A DNA stretch of 64,000 bases from Terrisporobacter glycolicus ATCC 14880 = DSM 1288 (GTDB taxonomy: Bacteria > Bacillota > Clostridia > Peptostreptococcales > Peptostreptococcaceae): the NCBI RefSeq assembly GCF_036812735.1, contig NZ_CP117523.1, forward strand, positions 1,054,001-1,118,000. Direction: 5' to 3'. The notes under the pieces were generated by a model. It was not told the origin of the DNA. It saw nothing but the letters and a program-made list of their open reading frames with translations, and did not search any database. Positions 1 through 7,697 of this stretch are shown here, in pieces. How positions within the stretch are numbered: position 1 is the stretch's first letter; the number at the start of each line of letters is the position of its first letter. The translations under genes and the position numbers were made by a program.

Positions 1-2
1 AA

Positions 3-110
3 GAAATGATATTAAAAAATCATAGCTTTGAAGAGGTTATTATAACTGAAATTGGTTCAGTCATGGGAACTTATACATCAGAAGGTGCTATATTAGTAAG
101 TGTATTATAA
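3..110 (+). CDS. C-terminal fragment of a DegV-like protein (5' end outside window)
   Basis: Only the last 35 codons are in the window. The frame starting at base 3 is open to a TAA at 108-110 and ends in a Gly-Ser-Val-Met-Gly-Thr-Tyr-Thr-Ser-Glu-Gly pattern. This resembles the conserved C-terminal strand and turn of DegV fatty-acid-binding proteins, which end in a similar Gly-x-x-x-Gly-x-x-x-Gly-Pro-Gly arrangement; compare the complete DegV gene at 14821-15651. A strong hairpin terminator follows directly, so a gene really ends here. The family assignment rests on a short stretch and is tentative. Confidence 0.45.
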   Translation, partial: EMILKNHSFEEVIITEIGSVMGTYTSEGAILVSVL

Positions 111-123
111 AAATGAATTTGCT

Positions 124-160
124 AGCTATCCGTAACAGTTGTTATGAGATAGCTTTTTTT
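124..160 (+). terminator. Rho-independent terminator after the DegV-like gene
   Basis: AGCTATC (124-130) pairs with GATAGCT (148-154). The inner arms CGTAACA/TGTTATG extend the stem, and a run of T follows. Confidence 0.85.
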
Positions 161-226
161 ATTTATGTATATAATTGTATGAAAAAATTCAATATTTAAA
201 ATTAAATTTAAATATATTTCCAAAAA

Positions 227-255
227 TTGACTTTAAATTTGGAATAGAGTATCAT
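227..255 (+). promoter_or_regulatory. Sigma-A promoter of the diguanylate cyclase gene
   Basis: TTGACT (227-232), a 17-bp spacer and TATCAT (250-255) lie 38 bp before the start codon. Confidence 0.6.
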
Positions 256-292
256 TTTAATTGAACTTATAATATTTGGGGAGATATAAAAA

Positions 293-1366
293 ATGTTAAA
301 AATAAAATTTTTTGATGAAAAGGAAGATTTTTTACAATCAAAGAATAAAGAATATAAAAATTACACTTTAATTTCTATCATAAGTTTGAGCATAGCATGT
401 TTTCTTTTTTTTGGGTGGGATTATATAATAGATCCTCAAGGTAGTAAAACGGTTTTTTTATTAAGAGTACTTATGCTATTAGCACCTCTTGTTTATTATG
501 TACCGTATAAGTATACAGATAATTATAAAATACTTTCAATCTTTGTATGTTTAAGTATGTTTTATATTTTATTATTATATTTACTTGTAGTTGAAAAACT
601 GGATAATGGTGTAAATTACAGTATTAATGGGTTTATAGTATACAATCTAAGCTTAGTAACTGTTTCTCATGGAATGCCGTTTAAATATATTTTAGCTCAT
701 CAGATACTAGGTTTTATTGTTCCTGTTATTCTTGATTTATTATTTTTAAAAAATACAATAAGTTATAATATGTATATGCTAGTTATACCGATTATTATGG
801 TATTATGCATTACAATATCTTATACATTGTATTTAAGTTATTATGAAAAGTATGAGTTGCAAAAAAAACTAAAGGAATTTGCTTTTATAGATAATTTAAC
901 ACAATGTTATAACAGAACAAAATTTCATGAAATAATTTATGAAGGTGACTATTTGAAAAATGCAAATAACTTACCCGTTTGTATAATATTAACTGATATA
1001 GATGATTTTAAAAAAGTTAATGATAAATTTGGACATAAGGTTGGAGATATAGTTCTTCAACAAGTTTCCACATGTATGAAAAAAAAATTAAGAGAAAAGG
1101 ATACCATATATAGGTGGGGTGGTGAAGAATTTCTAATTCTTCTTCCAAATACAACTAATGAAGAGTGTTCAAAAATATCTAAATCTTTGGTAGAAACTTG
1201 TAATGAAATGATAACGCCAGCAGGTAGAATAAGCATAAGTGTAGGTTATGGACAGTTCTGTCAAGAAGACATCGATTTTCTTATAATAGATGTTGATAAG
1301 GCTTTATATAAAGCAAAAAGTAGAGGTAAGAATCAATCATGCTCATCAAATTATGACATAGAATAA
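293..1366 (+). CDS. Membrane-anchored diguanylate cyclase (GGDEF)
   Basis: This predicted diguanylate cyclase makes cyclic di-GMP from two GTP. The 357-residue protein has about six hydrophobic segments (roughly residues 23-46, 53-71, 79-100, 110-127, 131-152, 158-184) forming a membrane sensor region of no recognised type. A GGDEF domain follows (about 195-352). The active-site signature reads GGEEF (276-280), a catalytically competent variant. An RxxD inhibitory-site motif (Arg267-Asp270) sits exactly five residues upstream, so product feedback inhibition is expected. Start chosen at ATG 293, nine bases after GGGGAG (278-283). It is a single-gene unit with its own promoter. The signal it senses cannot be read from the sequence. 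Confidence 0.9.
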   Translation: MLKIKFFDEKEDFLQSKNKEYKNYTLISIISLSIACFLFFGWDYIIDPQGSKTVFLLRVLMLLAPLVYYVPYKYTDNYKILSIFVCLSMFYILLLYLLVVEKLDNGVNYSINGFIVYNLSLVTVSHGMPFKYILAHQILGFIVPVILDLLFLKNTISYNMYMLVIPIIMVLCITISYTLYLSYYEKYELQKKLKEFAFIDNLTQCYNRTKFHEIIYEGDYLKNANNLPVCIILTDIDDFKKVNDKFGHKVGDIVLQQVSTCMKKKLREKDTIYRWGGEEFLILLPNTTNEECSKISKSLVETCNEMITPAGRISISVGYGQFCQEDIDFLIIDVDKALYKAKSRGKNQSCSSNYDIE

Positions 1367-1496
1367 AATTTAATATTTTTATTGATTTTCTTATATACTA
1401 ATAATTAATTTAATTAGAAGTCTTTATAAGTGAGAAATAATATATATTTGGACTATAATATAAGTGAATAGATAAAATTACTAAGGGGGTAAATTA

Positions 1497-3191
1497 ATGT
1501 CTAAAAAAGTTTTGATAGTAGGTGGAGTAGCAGGTGGAGCATCTGCAGCAGCAAGGCTTAGAAGACTAAATGAAGATTTCGAAATTATTATGTTTGAAAA
1601 GGGAGAATATATATCATTTGCCAACTGTGGCCTTCCATATTACATAGGTGATAGCATAAAAAATAGAGGTTTTCTTCTTGTTCAAACTGTAGAAGGAATG
1701 AAAGAAAGATTTAAATTAGACATAAGAAATTTAAGTGAAGTTATAAAAATAGATAAAAATAATAAAAAAGTTAAGGTGAAGAATCACAAAACTGGAGAAT
1801 TATACGAAGAAACTTATGATAAGTTAATACTTTCACCAGGAGCGATGCCTAAAATACCAGATATAGAAGGAATAAAATCTTGTGAAAATTTATTTACTCT
1901 TAGAAATATTGCAGATACAGATAAAATAAAAAATTATGTTGATACGAATAAACCACAAAAAGCTCTTGTAATAGGTGGTGGATTTATAGGTTTAGAAATG
2001 GTTGAAAATTTATATGAAAGAGGAGTAGAAGTAACATTAGTTCATTCAAGGGATCAAGTTATGAAACCTGTTGACTACGAGATGGCAAGTGTACTTCACA
2101 CTCATTTAATCGAAAAGGGTGTAAAATTAATCTTAAAAGATAAGCCTGCAAAGATTGAAGATAAGGGTAAAAAAGTTATTTTAAAAAGTGGAAAAGAAAT
2201 AGAGACGGATATGATTATTCTTTCCATAGGAGTAACACCTGAAAGTAAGATAGCAAAAGAAGCTTGTATTGAAGTAAATGAAAAAGGAGCTATTGTAGTA
2301 AATAGTAAGATGAGAACTTCAAATGAAGATATATATGCTGTGGGAGATGCTATACAAGTTATAGATTTTGTAAATAAAAAACCAACTATGATTCCTTTAG
2401 CATGGCCAGCAAATAGACAAGGAAGATTAGTCGCAGATATAATATCAGGAAAAGACGTAGAATATAAAGGAACCCTAGGCTCATTAGTAGCAAAAGTATT
2501 TGATTTAACTGTTGCAGCCACAGGAAATAATGAAAAAACCCTTAGAGATTTGAACATACCTTATGAAGCAATTCATATTCATCCAGCATCTCATGCAGGG
2601 TATTATCCAGGTGCAACACAAATTTCATTTAAGATGTTATTTGATCCAATGACAGGTAAAATACTAGGGGCACAAGGTGTTGGACAAGACGGTATAGACA
2701 AACGTATTGATTTAATAGCAAACTCAATAAAAGCAGGATTTACAGTATATGACTTACAAGACACAGAAGTTTGTTATGCACCACCTTACAATTCTGCAAA
2801 AGATCCTGTAAATATGATGGGATACTGTGGTGCCAATATTATGGAAAATATAGTTGAAAATACACAGTGGTATGAAATTGAAAATCTAGTAAAAAATAAA
2901 GAATACATACTTGATGTAAGAGAAGAATACGAAGTGTCAAACGGCTCTATAAAAAATGTTGTTAATATACCACTGGGACAATTAAGAGATAGACTAAATG
3001 AAATACCTAAAGATAGAAGAGTATACGTATGTTGTCAAGTTGGATTAAGAGGATATATTGCATGTACTATATTAAATCAATATGGGTATAATACTTCAAA
3101 TATAGATGGTGGATATAAAACTTATAGCAGTATAAAAAATGCAGAAAAATTGATAAGTGATCAAGATGAAAGCTTAGAAGTAATTTTATAG
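1497..3191 (+). CDS. CoA-disulfide reductase with fused rhodanese domain
   Basis: FAD- and NAD(P)H-dependent pyridine nucleotide-disulfide oxidoreductase of the CoADR-RHD class (564 aa). It reduces CoA disulfide, CoA persulfide or polysulfide. The N-terminal FAD motif GGVAGGAS is at about residues 9-16. The single redox cysteine Cys44 sits in FANCGLPYYIGD, as in CoA-disulfide reductases. The NAD-binding GGGFIG lies near 160, and a second FAD motif (YAVGDA) near 280. The C-terminal rhodanese domain (about 460-555) carries CQVGLRG, whose Cys513 fits the persulfide-forming position. Start chosen at ATG 1497 after AAGGGGGT. It stands alone between terminators. Known roles are thiol redox balance and sulfur metabolism in anaerobes; whether CoA or sulfide species is the true substrate is not decidable here. 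Confidence 0.9.
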   Translation: MSKKVLIVGGVAGGASAAARLRRLNEDFEIIMFEKGEYISFANCGLPYYIGDSIKNRGFLLVQTVEGMKERFKLDIRNLSEVIKIDKNNKKVKVKNHKTGELYEETYDKLILSPGAMPKIPDIEGIKSCENLFTLRNIADTDKIKNYVDTNKPQKALVIGGGFIGLEMVENLYERGVEVTLVHSRDQVMKPVDYEMASVLHTHLIEKGVKLILKDKPAKIEDKGKKVILKSGKEIETDMIILSIGVTPESKIAKEACIEVNEKGAIVVNSKMRTSNEDIYAVGDAIQVIDFVNKKPTMIPLAWPANRQGRLVADIISGKDVEYKGTLGSLVAKVFDLTVAATGNNEKTLRDLNIPYEAIHIHPASHAGYYPGATQISFKMLFDPMTGKILGAQGVGQDGIDKRIDLIANSIKAGFTVYDLQDTEVCYAPPYNSAKDPVNMMGYCGANIMENIVENTQWYEIENLVKNKEYILDVREEYEVSNGSIKNVVNIPLGQLRDRLNEIPKDRRVYVCCQVGLRGYIACTILNQYGYNTSNIDGGYKTYSSIKNAEKLISDQDESLEVIL

Positions 3192-3199
3192 TTATAAAG

Positions 3200-3231
3200 A
3201 ATAGAGGATAAGAAATATTCTCTATTTTTTT
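3200..3231 (+). terminator. Terminator after CoA-disulfide reductase
   Basis: AATAGAG (3200-3206) pairs with CTCTATT (3220-3226) and is followed by T residues. Confidence 0.75.
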
Positions 3232-3240
3232 ATGAAAAAA

Positions 3241-3302
3241 ATAGTTATTGGCATTTGACAATAACTATAAATGGTGCTAATATTTAATTAGCATATGCTA
3301 AT
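3241..3302 (+). promoter_or_regulatory. Promoter and nested operator dyads of the Mrp/MinD/NifX cluster
   Basis: TTGACA (3255-3260), a 17-bp spacer and TAATAT (3278-3283) form a strong promoter. A perfect 10-bp inverted repeat, ATAGTTATTG (3241-3250) and CAATAACTAT (3259-3268), brackets the -35 box. Over and after the -10, the heptamer TGCTAAT occurs three times in alternating orientation (3275-3281, reverse 3287-3293, 3296-3302). This creates a dyad with a 5-bp gap and a 16-bp perfect palindrome (3287-3302). Two regulators encoded in the operon (Fur-type and DUF134) are candidate ligands; that link is inference. Confidence 0.7.
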
Positions 3303-3323
3303 AACGAAGTAGGAGATGAAAGT

Positions 3324-4154
3324 ATGACTAGTTGCAACAGCTGTCCAAGTGCACAAAAATGCACAAAGGACAAAGAGAATTGTATGATAGAAAACAATCC
3401 TTTAAATAATGTAAAGCAAATAATAGGCATAATGAGTGGAAAGGGTGGAGTAGGAAAATCATCCATATGTTCATTAATAGCCAAAACATTGAAAAAACAA
3501 GGATATAAAGTTGGTGTATTAGATGCAGATATAACAGGACCTAGTATTCCAAGATTATTAGGTGTAAGAGATAAAAGAGCAACGTATGTTGAACAGGGAA
3601 TTCTACCTGTACAGAATAAGGATGGTATAAAGATTATGTCTTTAAATTTAATTACAGATAATGAGGATGATCCTGTAATATGGAGAGGGCCTATGTTATC
3701 TAATCTAGTTAAACAGTTCTGGACAGATGTTATATGGGAAGATTTAGATTATCTTCTTATAGATATGCCACCAGGAACAGGAGATGTAGCTCTTACAGTA
3801 ATGCAATCAATTCCTATAAATGGAGTAGTTATGATATCTGTTCCTCAAGATCTTGTATCTATGATAGTGTCAAAAGCTGTAAAGATGACTAAAAAAATGA
3901 ATGTAAGACTACTTGGGGTAGTTGAGAATATGAGCTACATAACATGTGAAGATTGTGGCAAAAAAATTAAGTTGTTTGATGGAGAAAGTACAAATAAATT
4001 TTTACAAGAAAATAACTTAAAACTATTTGGTGAACTACCAATGTTAAGTAGCATAAGTAAGCTATCACAAGATAATAGGGAAAAAGAAGATTTAGATCAG
4101 GTATTTAATCCTATAGTAAAAAAAATAATAGATGAACTAAATATTAATAAGTAA
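3324..4154 (+). CDS. Mrp/NBP35-family Fe-S cluster carrier ATPase
   Basis: P-loop ATPase of the Mrp/ApbC/NBP35 family (276 aa), which in characterised members binds a bridging [4Fe-4S] cluster and hands it to apo-proteins. The deviant Walker A GKGGVGKSS is at residues 39-47. The family Asp-rich and PPGTGD motifs are present (PPGTGD at 149-154). A Cys208-x-x-Cys211 pair fits the bridging-cluster ligands of the family. The N-terminus has four cysteines (4, 7, 13, 20), as in NBP35-type proteins. Start ATG 3324 follows AGGAGATG. It is the first gene of the cluster running to 7616 and sits directly behind the operator-rich promoter. Cytosolic; client proteins unknown. Confidence 0.9.
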   Translation: MTSCNSCPSAQKCTKDKENCMIENNPLNNVKQIIGIMSGKGGVGKSSICSLIAKTLKKQGYKVGVLDADITGPSIPRLLGVRDKRATYVEQGILPVQNKDGIKIMSLNLITDNEDDPVIWRGPMLSNLVKQFWTDVIWEDLDYLLIDMPPGTGDVALTVMQSIPINGVVMISVPQDLVSMIVSKAVKMTKKMNVRLLGVVENMSYITCEDCGKKIKLFDGESTNKFLQENNLKLFGELPMLSSISKLSQDNREKEDLDQVFNPIVKKIIDELNINK

Positions 4155-4168
4155 AAGGAGAGTTCAAT

Positions 4169-4525
4169 ATGAAAATAGCCATTTCCACAAATGGGAGAAC
4201 AAAAGAAAGTTTACTAGATCAAAGATTTGGAAGATGTAATTATTTTCAAATTTATGATACAGATAGTAGAGAATTTAATGTAATTGAAAATAAAGGATTT
4301 ACAGCATCTGGAGGTGCTGGAATTGCTTCTTCAAATCAGTTAATAGATGAAAAAGTTCAAGTTATTATTACAGGAAGCCTTGGACCAAATGCATTTGATA
4401 TAATTAGTGAATCTAATATAAAAGCATATAAATGTTCTAGTTTACCAATAGATGAAGTTATTGAAAAATATAATAATAAAGAACTTGAAGAAATAAACTC
4501 TTGTGGAGCACCACATCAAGGATAG
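4169..4525 (+). CDS. NifX/NifB-like dinitrogenase iron-molybdenum cofactor family protein (copy 1)
   Basis: Small 118-residue protein of the NifX/NafY/NifB C-terminal family, which in nitrogenase organisms binds Fe-S or FeMo-cofactor precursors. The hallmark opening (MKIAIST... DQRFGR) and the central VQVIITGSLGPNAF segment are both visible. No nitrogenase genes are in the window, so a general metal-cluster carrier or redox role is more likely than nitrogen fixation. The gene starts 14 bp after the Mrp-like gene. It is followed by the repeated element at 4585-4655 and then a MinD-like ATPase. A related protein is encoded at 6371-6727. The precise ligand is unknown. Confidence 0.85.
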   Translation: MKIAISTNGRTKESLLDQRFGRCNYFQIYDTDSREFNVIENKGFTASGGAGIASSNQLIDEKVQVIITGSLGPNAFDIISESNIKAYKCSSLPIDEVIEKYNNKELEEINSCGAPHQG

Positions 4526-4584
4526 TATCTTTAATTTGGCCACATGGAGTGTTTCGCCGATACGTCTCTAAAGGGTTGCGAATT

Positions 4585-4655
4585 TTGAGCAACGGATGTA
4601 TCTGCAGTGGAGCAAAGATATATGGTTGGCGATATGAACGAAGCGAATTTTTTAT
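4585..4655 (+). repeat. 71-nt intergenic repeated structured element, copy 1
   Basis: This element shares its 5' block TTGAGCAACGGA (4585-4596) and its 3' block (TTGGCGATAT, then CGAAGCGAATTTTTTAT) with a second copy at 44888-44959. The middle differs, but both copies form a hairpin: here TATCT (4599-4603) pairs with AGATA (4616-4620). The flanking CAAC and GTTG inside the conserved blocks can form an outer helix. It lies in the same orientation as the surrounding operon, between the NifX-like and MinD-like genes. It also keeps a reading frame open upstream of the real MinD start at 4672, which should not be mistaken for coding. No transposase is associated. Function unknown. Confidence 0.7.
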
Positions 4656-4671
4656 AGGAGATGAATTGACA

Positions 4672-5502
4672 ATGAATATAGCTGTACTTAGTGGAAAAGG
4701 TGGTACAGGAAAAACAACTGTATCAACAAACTTGTCTTTAGCACTAAAAAGCAATTATATAGATTGTGATGTGGAAGAGCCTAATGGTTTTTTATTTCTA
4801 AACCCCAAAATACATAATGAAGAAAAGGTTATGGTGGAATATCCAATTATAGATAAAGATAAGTGTACAAATTGTGGAAAATGCGTAGAGGTATGTAAAT
4901 TTAATGCTCTTGCAAAATCAAATAATAAGATACTTTTATTTAATAAATTATGTCATGGTTGTGGAGCTTGTCAAATAAGTTGTAAATTTGATGCTATATC
5001 CTATGGAAAAAGAGAGATTGGTAAAATAGAAATAGGTAGTGTCAATGATTTAAATTGTATTAGAGGTGTTTTAAATGTGGGTGAGCCAATGGCTGTACCT
5101 GTTATTAAAACACTTTTGAAAAACCTCCCACAGGGTAATAATTTAATCGATTGTCCTCCTGGAACATCTTGCAATGTGGTAAATGCCCTTAATTATGCGG
5201 ATGTAGCCATACTTGTAACAGAACCATCTCAATTTGGACTTCATGATTTAAAAATGGCAGTAGAGCTTGTAAAACTATATAGAATTCCATTTTGTATAGT
5301 TATAAACAAAGAGGATGATGAAAATAACATAATTAAAGAATATTGCATAGATGAAAAAATCACCTTATTAGGAAGTATACCTTATGATAAAGAAGCTGCA
5401 AGAATATATTCAAAAGGTGAAATGCTCTACAGTGATTCAAATTACAAACGCATATTTGACAAGCTTTCCAATAGATTAAAGGAGGTGCTACCTTGGAACT
5501 AG
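4672..5502 (+). CDS. MinD-superfamily P-loop ATPase with inserted 2[4Fe-4S] ferredoxin domain (1)
   Basis: This 276-residue ATPase has a Walker A of the MinD/NifH type (GKGGTGKTT, residues 8-16). A ferredoxin insert carries two complete cluster motifs: Cys65/68/71/75 and Cys94/97/100/104. The family is common in anaerobes next to Mrp and NifX-like genes and is thought to couple nucleotide hydrolysis to Fe-S electron transfer or cluster handling; its exact role is unknown. The frame is open back to 4501, but the ATG at 4672 is the start, because GGAG lies at 4657-4660 and the homologous domain begins exactly there. The 3' end overlaps the next ATPase gene by 10 bp, indicating translational coupling. 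Confidence 0.88.
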   Translation: MNIAVLSGKGGTGKTTVSTNLSLALKSNYIDCDVEEPNGFLFLNPKIHNEEKVMVEYPIIDKDKCTNCGKCVEVCKFNALAKSNNKILLFNKLCHGCGACQISCKFDAISYGKREIGKIEIGSVNDLNCIRGVLNVGEPMAVPVIKTLLKNLPQGNNLIDCPPGTSCNVVNALNYADVAILVTEPSQFGLHDLKMAVELVKLYRIPFCIVINKEDDENNIIKEYCIDEKITLLGSIPYDKEAARIYSKGEMLYSDSNYKRIFDKLSNRLKEVLPWN

Positions 5503-6344
5503 TTGTATTAAGTGGAAAAGGTGGAACAGGAAAAACAACTATAGCAACAGCATTAAGTGAATTAATTAATGATGTAACAAGAGTTGACTGTGACGTAGAT
5601 GCACCTAATTTTTATCTGTTTTACAAAGGGAAGAATATAGAAGAAGGTAGTTTTATTGGAGGCAAAAAAGCTGAAATAAATAAAGACTTATGCAAACAAT
5701 GTAATAAATGTGAATTAGTATGTAAATTTTCAGCTATTAAAAATTACAAAATAGATCCATTTTTATGTGAAGGATGTGGAGCATGTAAATTAGTATGTCC
5801 TTATGAAGCCATAAAATTAAAAGATGAAAAAACAGCAGATGTATTTTTAAGCAAAGTGGCCCAAGGAGTAATATCTAGAGCGGAAATGGAAATTGGAAGT
5901 GATGGTTCTGGTAAATTAATAAGCCAGTTGAGAAGAAATGCATCATCAGCTAATGACAATAATAGTTTTACCATAATAGATGGTTCTCCAGGAATTGGTT
6001 GTCCTGTAATATCTTCCATAACAGGAAGTGACGCAGTACTAGTAGTAACAGAACCAACTAAATCAGGAATTAAAGATTTGACAAGAGTTGTAGATCTTTG
6101 CAATCATTTTGGTATTTTTACTATGGCATGTATAAACAAATATGATATTAACGAAGACATGTCAAAAGAAATAGATGAATATTTAAAAAGTAAAAATATT
6201 AATCTTGTTGGAAAAATTCCTTACGATAACATGGTTGTAAAATCTATAAATGAACTAAAGCCCATAACTAAATATGATAATAGTCTGGCAAAAAAAGCTA
6301 TTGAGGATATGTTAAATAATATAAAAAAAATAATTAAAATATAA
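5493..6344 (+). CDS. MinD-superfamily P-loop ATPase with inserted 2[4Fe-4S] ferredoxin domain (2)
   Basis: Paralogue of the preceding gene (283 aa) with the same architecture: Walker A GKGGTGKTT at 8-16 and ferredoxin-type cysteines at 67/70/73/77 and 92/95/98/102. The start is a TTG at 5493, placed eight bases behind an ideal AAAGGAGGTG and overlapping the upstream gene; the protein begins with the same short strand into the P-loop. Overlap plus paralogy suggests that the two ATPases form a heterodimer, which is inference. It is followed by the second NifX-like gene, giving the order NifX-MinD-MinD-NifX. Confidence 0.88.
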   Translation: MELVVLSGKGGTGKTTIATALSELINDVTRVDCDVDAPNFYLFYKGKNIEEGSFIGGKKAEINKDLCKQCNKCELVCKFSAIKNYKIDPFLCEGCGACKLVCPYEAIKLKDEKTADVFLSKVAQGVISRAEMEIGSDGSGKLISQLRRNASSANDNNSFTIIDGSPGIGCPVISSITGSDAVLVVTEPTKSGIKDLTRVVDLCNHFGIFTMACINKYDINEDMSKEIDEYLKSKNINLVGKIPYDNMVVKSINELKPITKYDNSLAKKAIEDMLNNIKKIIKI

Positions 6345-6370
6345 TTAATAAATTAATGGAGGTATGTAAA

Positions 6371-6727
6371 ATGAAAATAGCAGTTGCAAGTGAAAATAAG
6401 TGTGTAAGTGGTCATTTTGGTCATTGTGAAGGATTTGAAATATATGATATAGAAAATAATGGTATTTCAAAAAAAGAATTTGTTGCTAATCCAGGGCATA
6501 GACCAGGTTTTCTACCAGTATTTTTAAAAGATTTAGATGTAAATATCATTATATCTGGAGGTATGGGAGAAACTGCACAACAATTATTTGCAGATAATAA
6601 TATAAATGTAATAGTGGGAGCTAGTGGATCAACTGATGATATAATAAATAAATATATTGATGGAACACTAGTATCAAGTGGAAGTGTTTGCAGAGAACAC
6701 ATGCATGAAGGTCACTGTAATGAATAA
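6371..6727 (+). CDS. NifX/NifB-like dinitrogenase iron-molybdenum cofactor family protein (copy 2)
   Basis: This 118-residue member of the NifX-like family has the conserved opening (MKIAVASE...VSGHFGHCEGF) and the IIISGGMGETAQQLF segment. It ends in a Cys/His-rich tail (Cys-Arg-Glu-His-Met-His-Glu-Gly-His-Cys) that could bind metal. The ATG at 6371 is preferred over the in-frame ATG at 6356, because GGAGG (6358-6362) gives correct spacing only to 6371. It differs clearly from the first copy, so this is an old duplication rather than a recent one. It probably works with the paired MinD-like ATPases. Confidence 0.85.
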   Translation: MKIAVASENKCVSGHFGHCEGFEIYDIENNGISKKEFVANPGHRPGFLPVFLKDLDVNIIISGGMGETAQQLFADNNINVIVGASGSTDDIINKYIDGTLVSSGSVCREHMHEGHCNE

Positions 6728-6732
6728 ATAAC

Positions 6733-7206
6733 ATGGATGATATTGTTGTAAGAATCGAAAAGATTTTAAAAAATAATGGGTATAAATTTACTATTCAAAA
6801 GTTGGCCATATTAGAGGTGCTAATCGAAAGTAAAATTCATTTAAACTCAAAAGAAATTCATGATAGATTAAAAGATAAAAGAATTGGTCTTAGTACAATT
6901 CATAGAACTTTAAACCTTTTTAAAACATTTGATATAGTTAAAGAAATAAACATCAATGGCATAGGATATTTTGAACTAAAAATATTTAGCAAAGATCCTT
7001 TTCATATTCACTTTAAATGTTCTAAATGTAATAGTATAATTGATATTAAAAGTAAAGATATTAATTTACAATGTTTAGAATTAAAAGATAAAGCAGAAAT
7101 GGAAAAGGATTTGGATATATATGACATAGATATTATTTTTACAGGACTATGTTCCAAATGTAAGGAGGAGTTTAGATGGCAAGACCAACAAAAGTTAGAA
7201 CAGTAG
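6733..7206 (+). CDS. Fur-family metal-dependent transcriptional regulator
   Basis: This 157-residue protein has an N-terminal winged helix (GYKFTIQKLAILEVL... STIHRTLNLF) typical of Fur/Zur/PerR. Its C-terminal dimerisation/metal domain has two Cys-x-x-Cys pairs (Cys-Ser-Lys-Cys in both places) for the structural zinc. The His-Ile-His-Phe-Lys-Cys segment is in the usual position for the family metal sites. The protein starts five bases after the NifX-like gene without a strong ribosome binding site, so coupling is likely, and it overlaps the next gene by 31 bp. It is a plausible regulator of its own operon through the dyads at 3241-3302. Which metal or peroxide it senses is not determinable. 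Confidence 0.85.
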   Translation: MDDIVVRIEKILKNNGYKFTIQKLAILEVLIESKIHLNSKEIHDRLKDKRIGLSTIHRTLNLFKTFDIVKEININGIGYFELKIFSKDPFHIHFKCSKCNSIIDIKSKDINLQCLELKDKAEMEKDLDIYDIDIIFTGLCSKCKEEFRWQDQQKLEQ

Positions 7207-7616
7207 ATTTTTTCCCAGAGAGTACTTATTTTACTCCCATAGATAAATCTAAATGTGAATTAGAGGAAGTAATACTAAAATTAGAAGAACTAGAAGCTAT
7301 GAGGCTTAAAGATATTGAAAAATTAAATCAAGAAGAGTGCGCAGAAAAAATGAAGGTATCTAGACAAACTTTTCAAAATATTATAGATTCAGCTAGAGAA
7401 AAAGTTGCTATAGCCTTAACTCAAGGAAAGGCAATAAGAATAGATGGTGGAAATTATAGAGCCAAATTCTGCAAATTTAAATGTCTTGATTGTGATAATA
7501 TTTATGAGATAAATTATTTACAAGATAAAGAAAAGTGTCCTTCATGTGGTTCAAAAAATGTACTTTGTAGTAAAAAAGCACATATATGTAAAATATGGTG
7601 TGATAAAAATAAATAG
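7176..7616 (+). CDS. DUF134 DNA-binding protein
   Basis: This 146-residue DUF134 protein starts with the family signature MARPTKVR. It has the ELEEVILKLEELEAMRLKD segment followed by a helix-turn-helix (NQEECAEKMKVSRQTFQNII), and ends in a zinc-ribbon-like region with Cys-x-x-Cys pairs (CLDC, CPSC). Proteins of this family often accompany NifX-like and MinD-ferredoxin genes and are thought to be regulators. It begins inside the 3' end of the Fur-like gene with an AAGGAGGAG site. It is the last gene of the operon before a convergent terminator. The effector and target are unknown; the palindromes at the operon promoter are candidates. Confidence 0.85.
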   Translation: MARPTKVRTVDFFPESTYFTPIDKSKCELEEVILKLEELEAMRLKDIEKLNQEECAEKMKVSRQTFQNIIDSAREKVAIALTQGKAIRIDGGNYRAKFCKFKCLDCDNIYEINYLQDKEKCPSCGSKNVLCSKKAHICKIWCDKNK

Positions 7617-7625
7617 TTGTAATAT

Positions 7626-7665
7626 AAAATAGGCATCATCCTTAATATAAGGTGATGCCTATTTT
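7626..7665. terminator. Bidirectional terminator between the Mrp cluster and the convergent Fe-S membrane gene
   Basis: AAAATAGGCATC pairs with GATGCCTATTTT, with the inner arms TCCTTA/TAAGGT extending the stem. The A-run before and T-run after the stem suit termination on both strands. Confidence 0.85.
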
Positions 7666-7697
7666 GTCCATTACAAGTTTTATATTTAAATATTTTT

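Noticed and set aside
4585-4655. Element copy interpreted as an insertion sequence end
   Set aside because: There is no transposase, no terminal repeats and no target duplication; described instead as a structured repeat.
4501-4671. Open reading frame running into the MinD-like gene from upstream
   Set aside because: It crosses the stop of the NifX-like gene and the repeated element; the ribosome binding site and the conserved start of the domain place translation at 4672.
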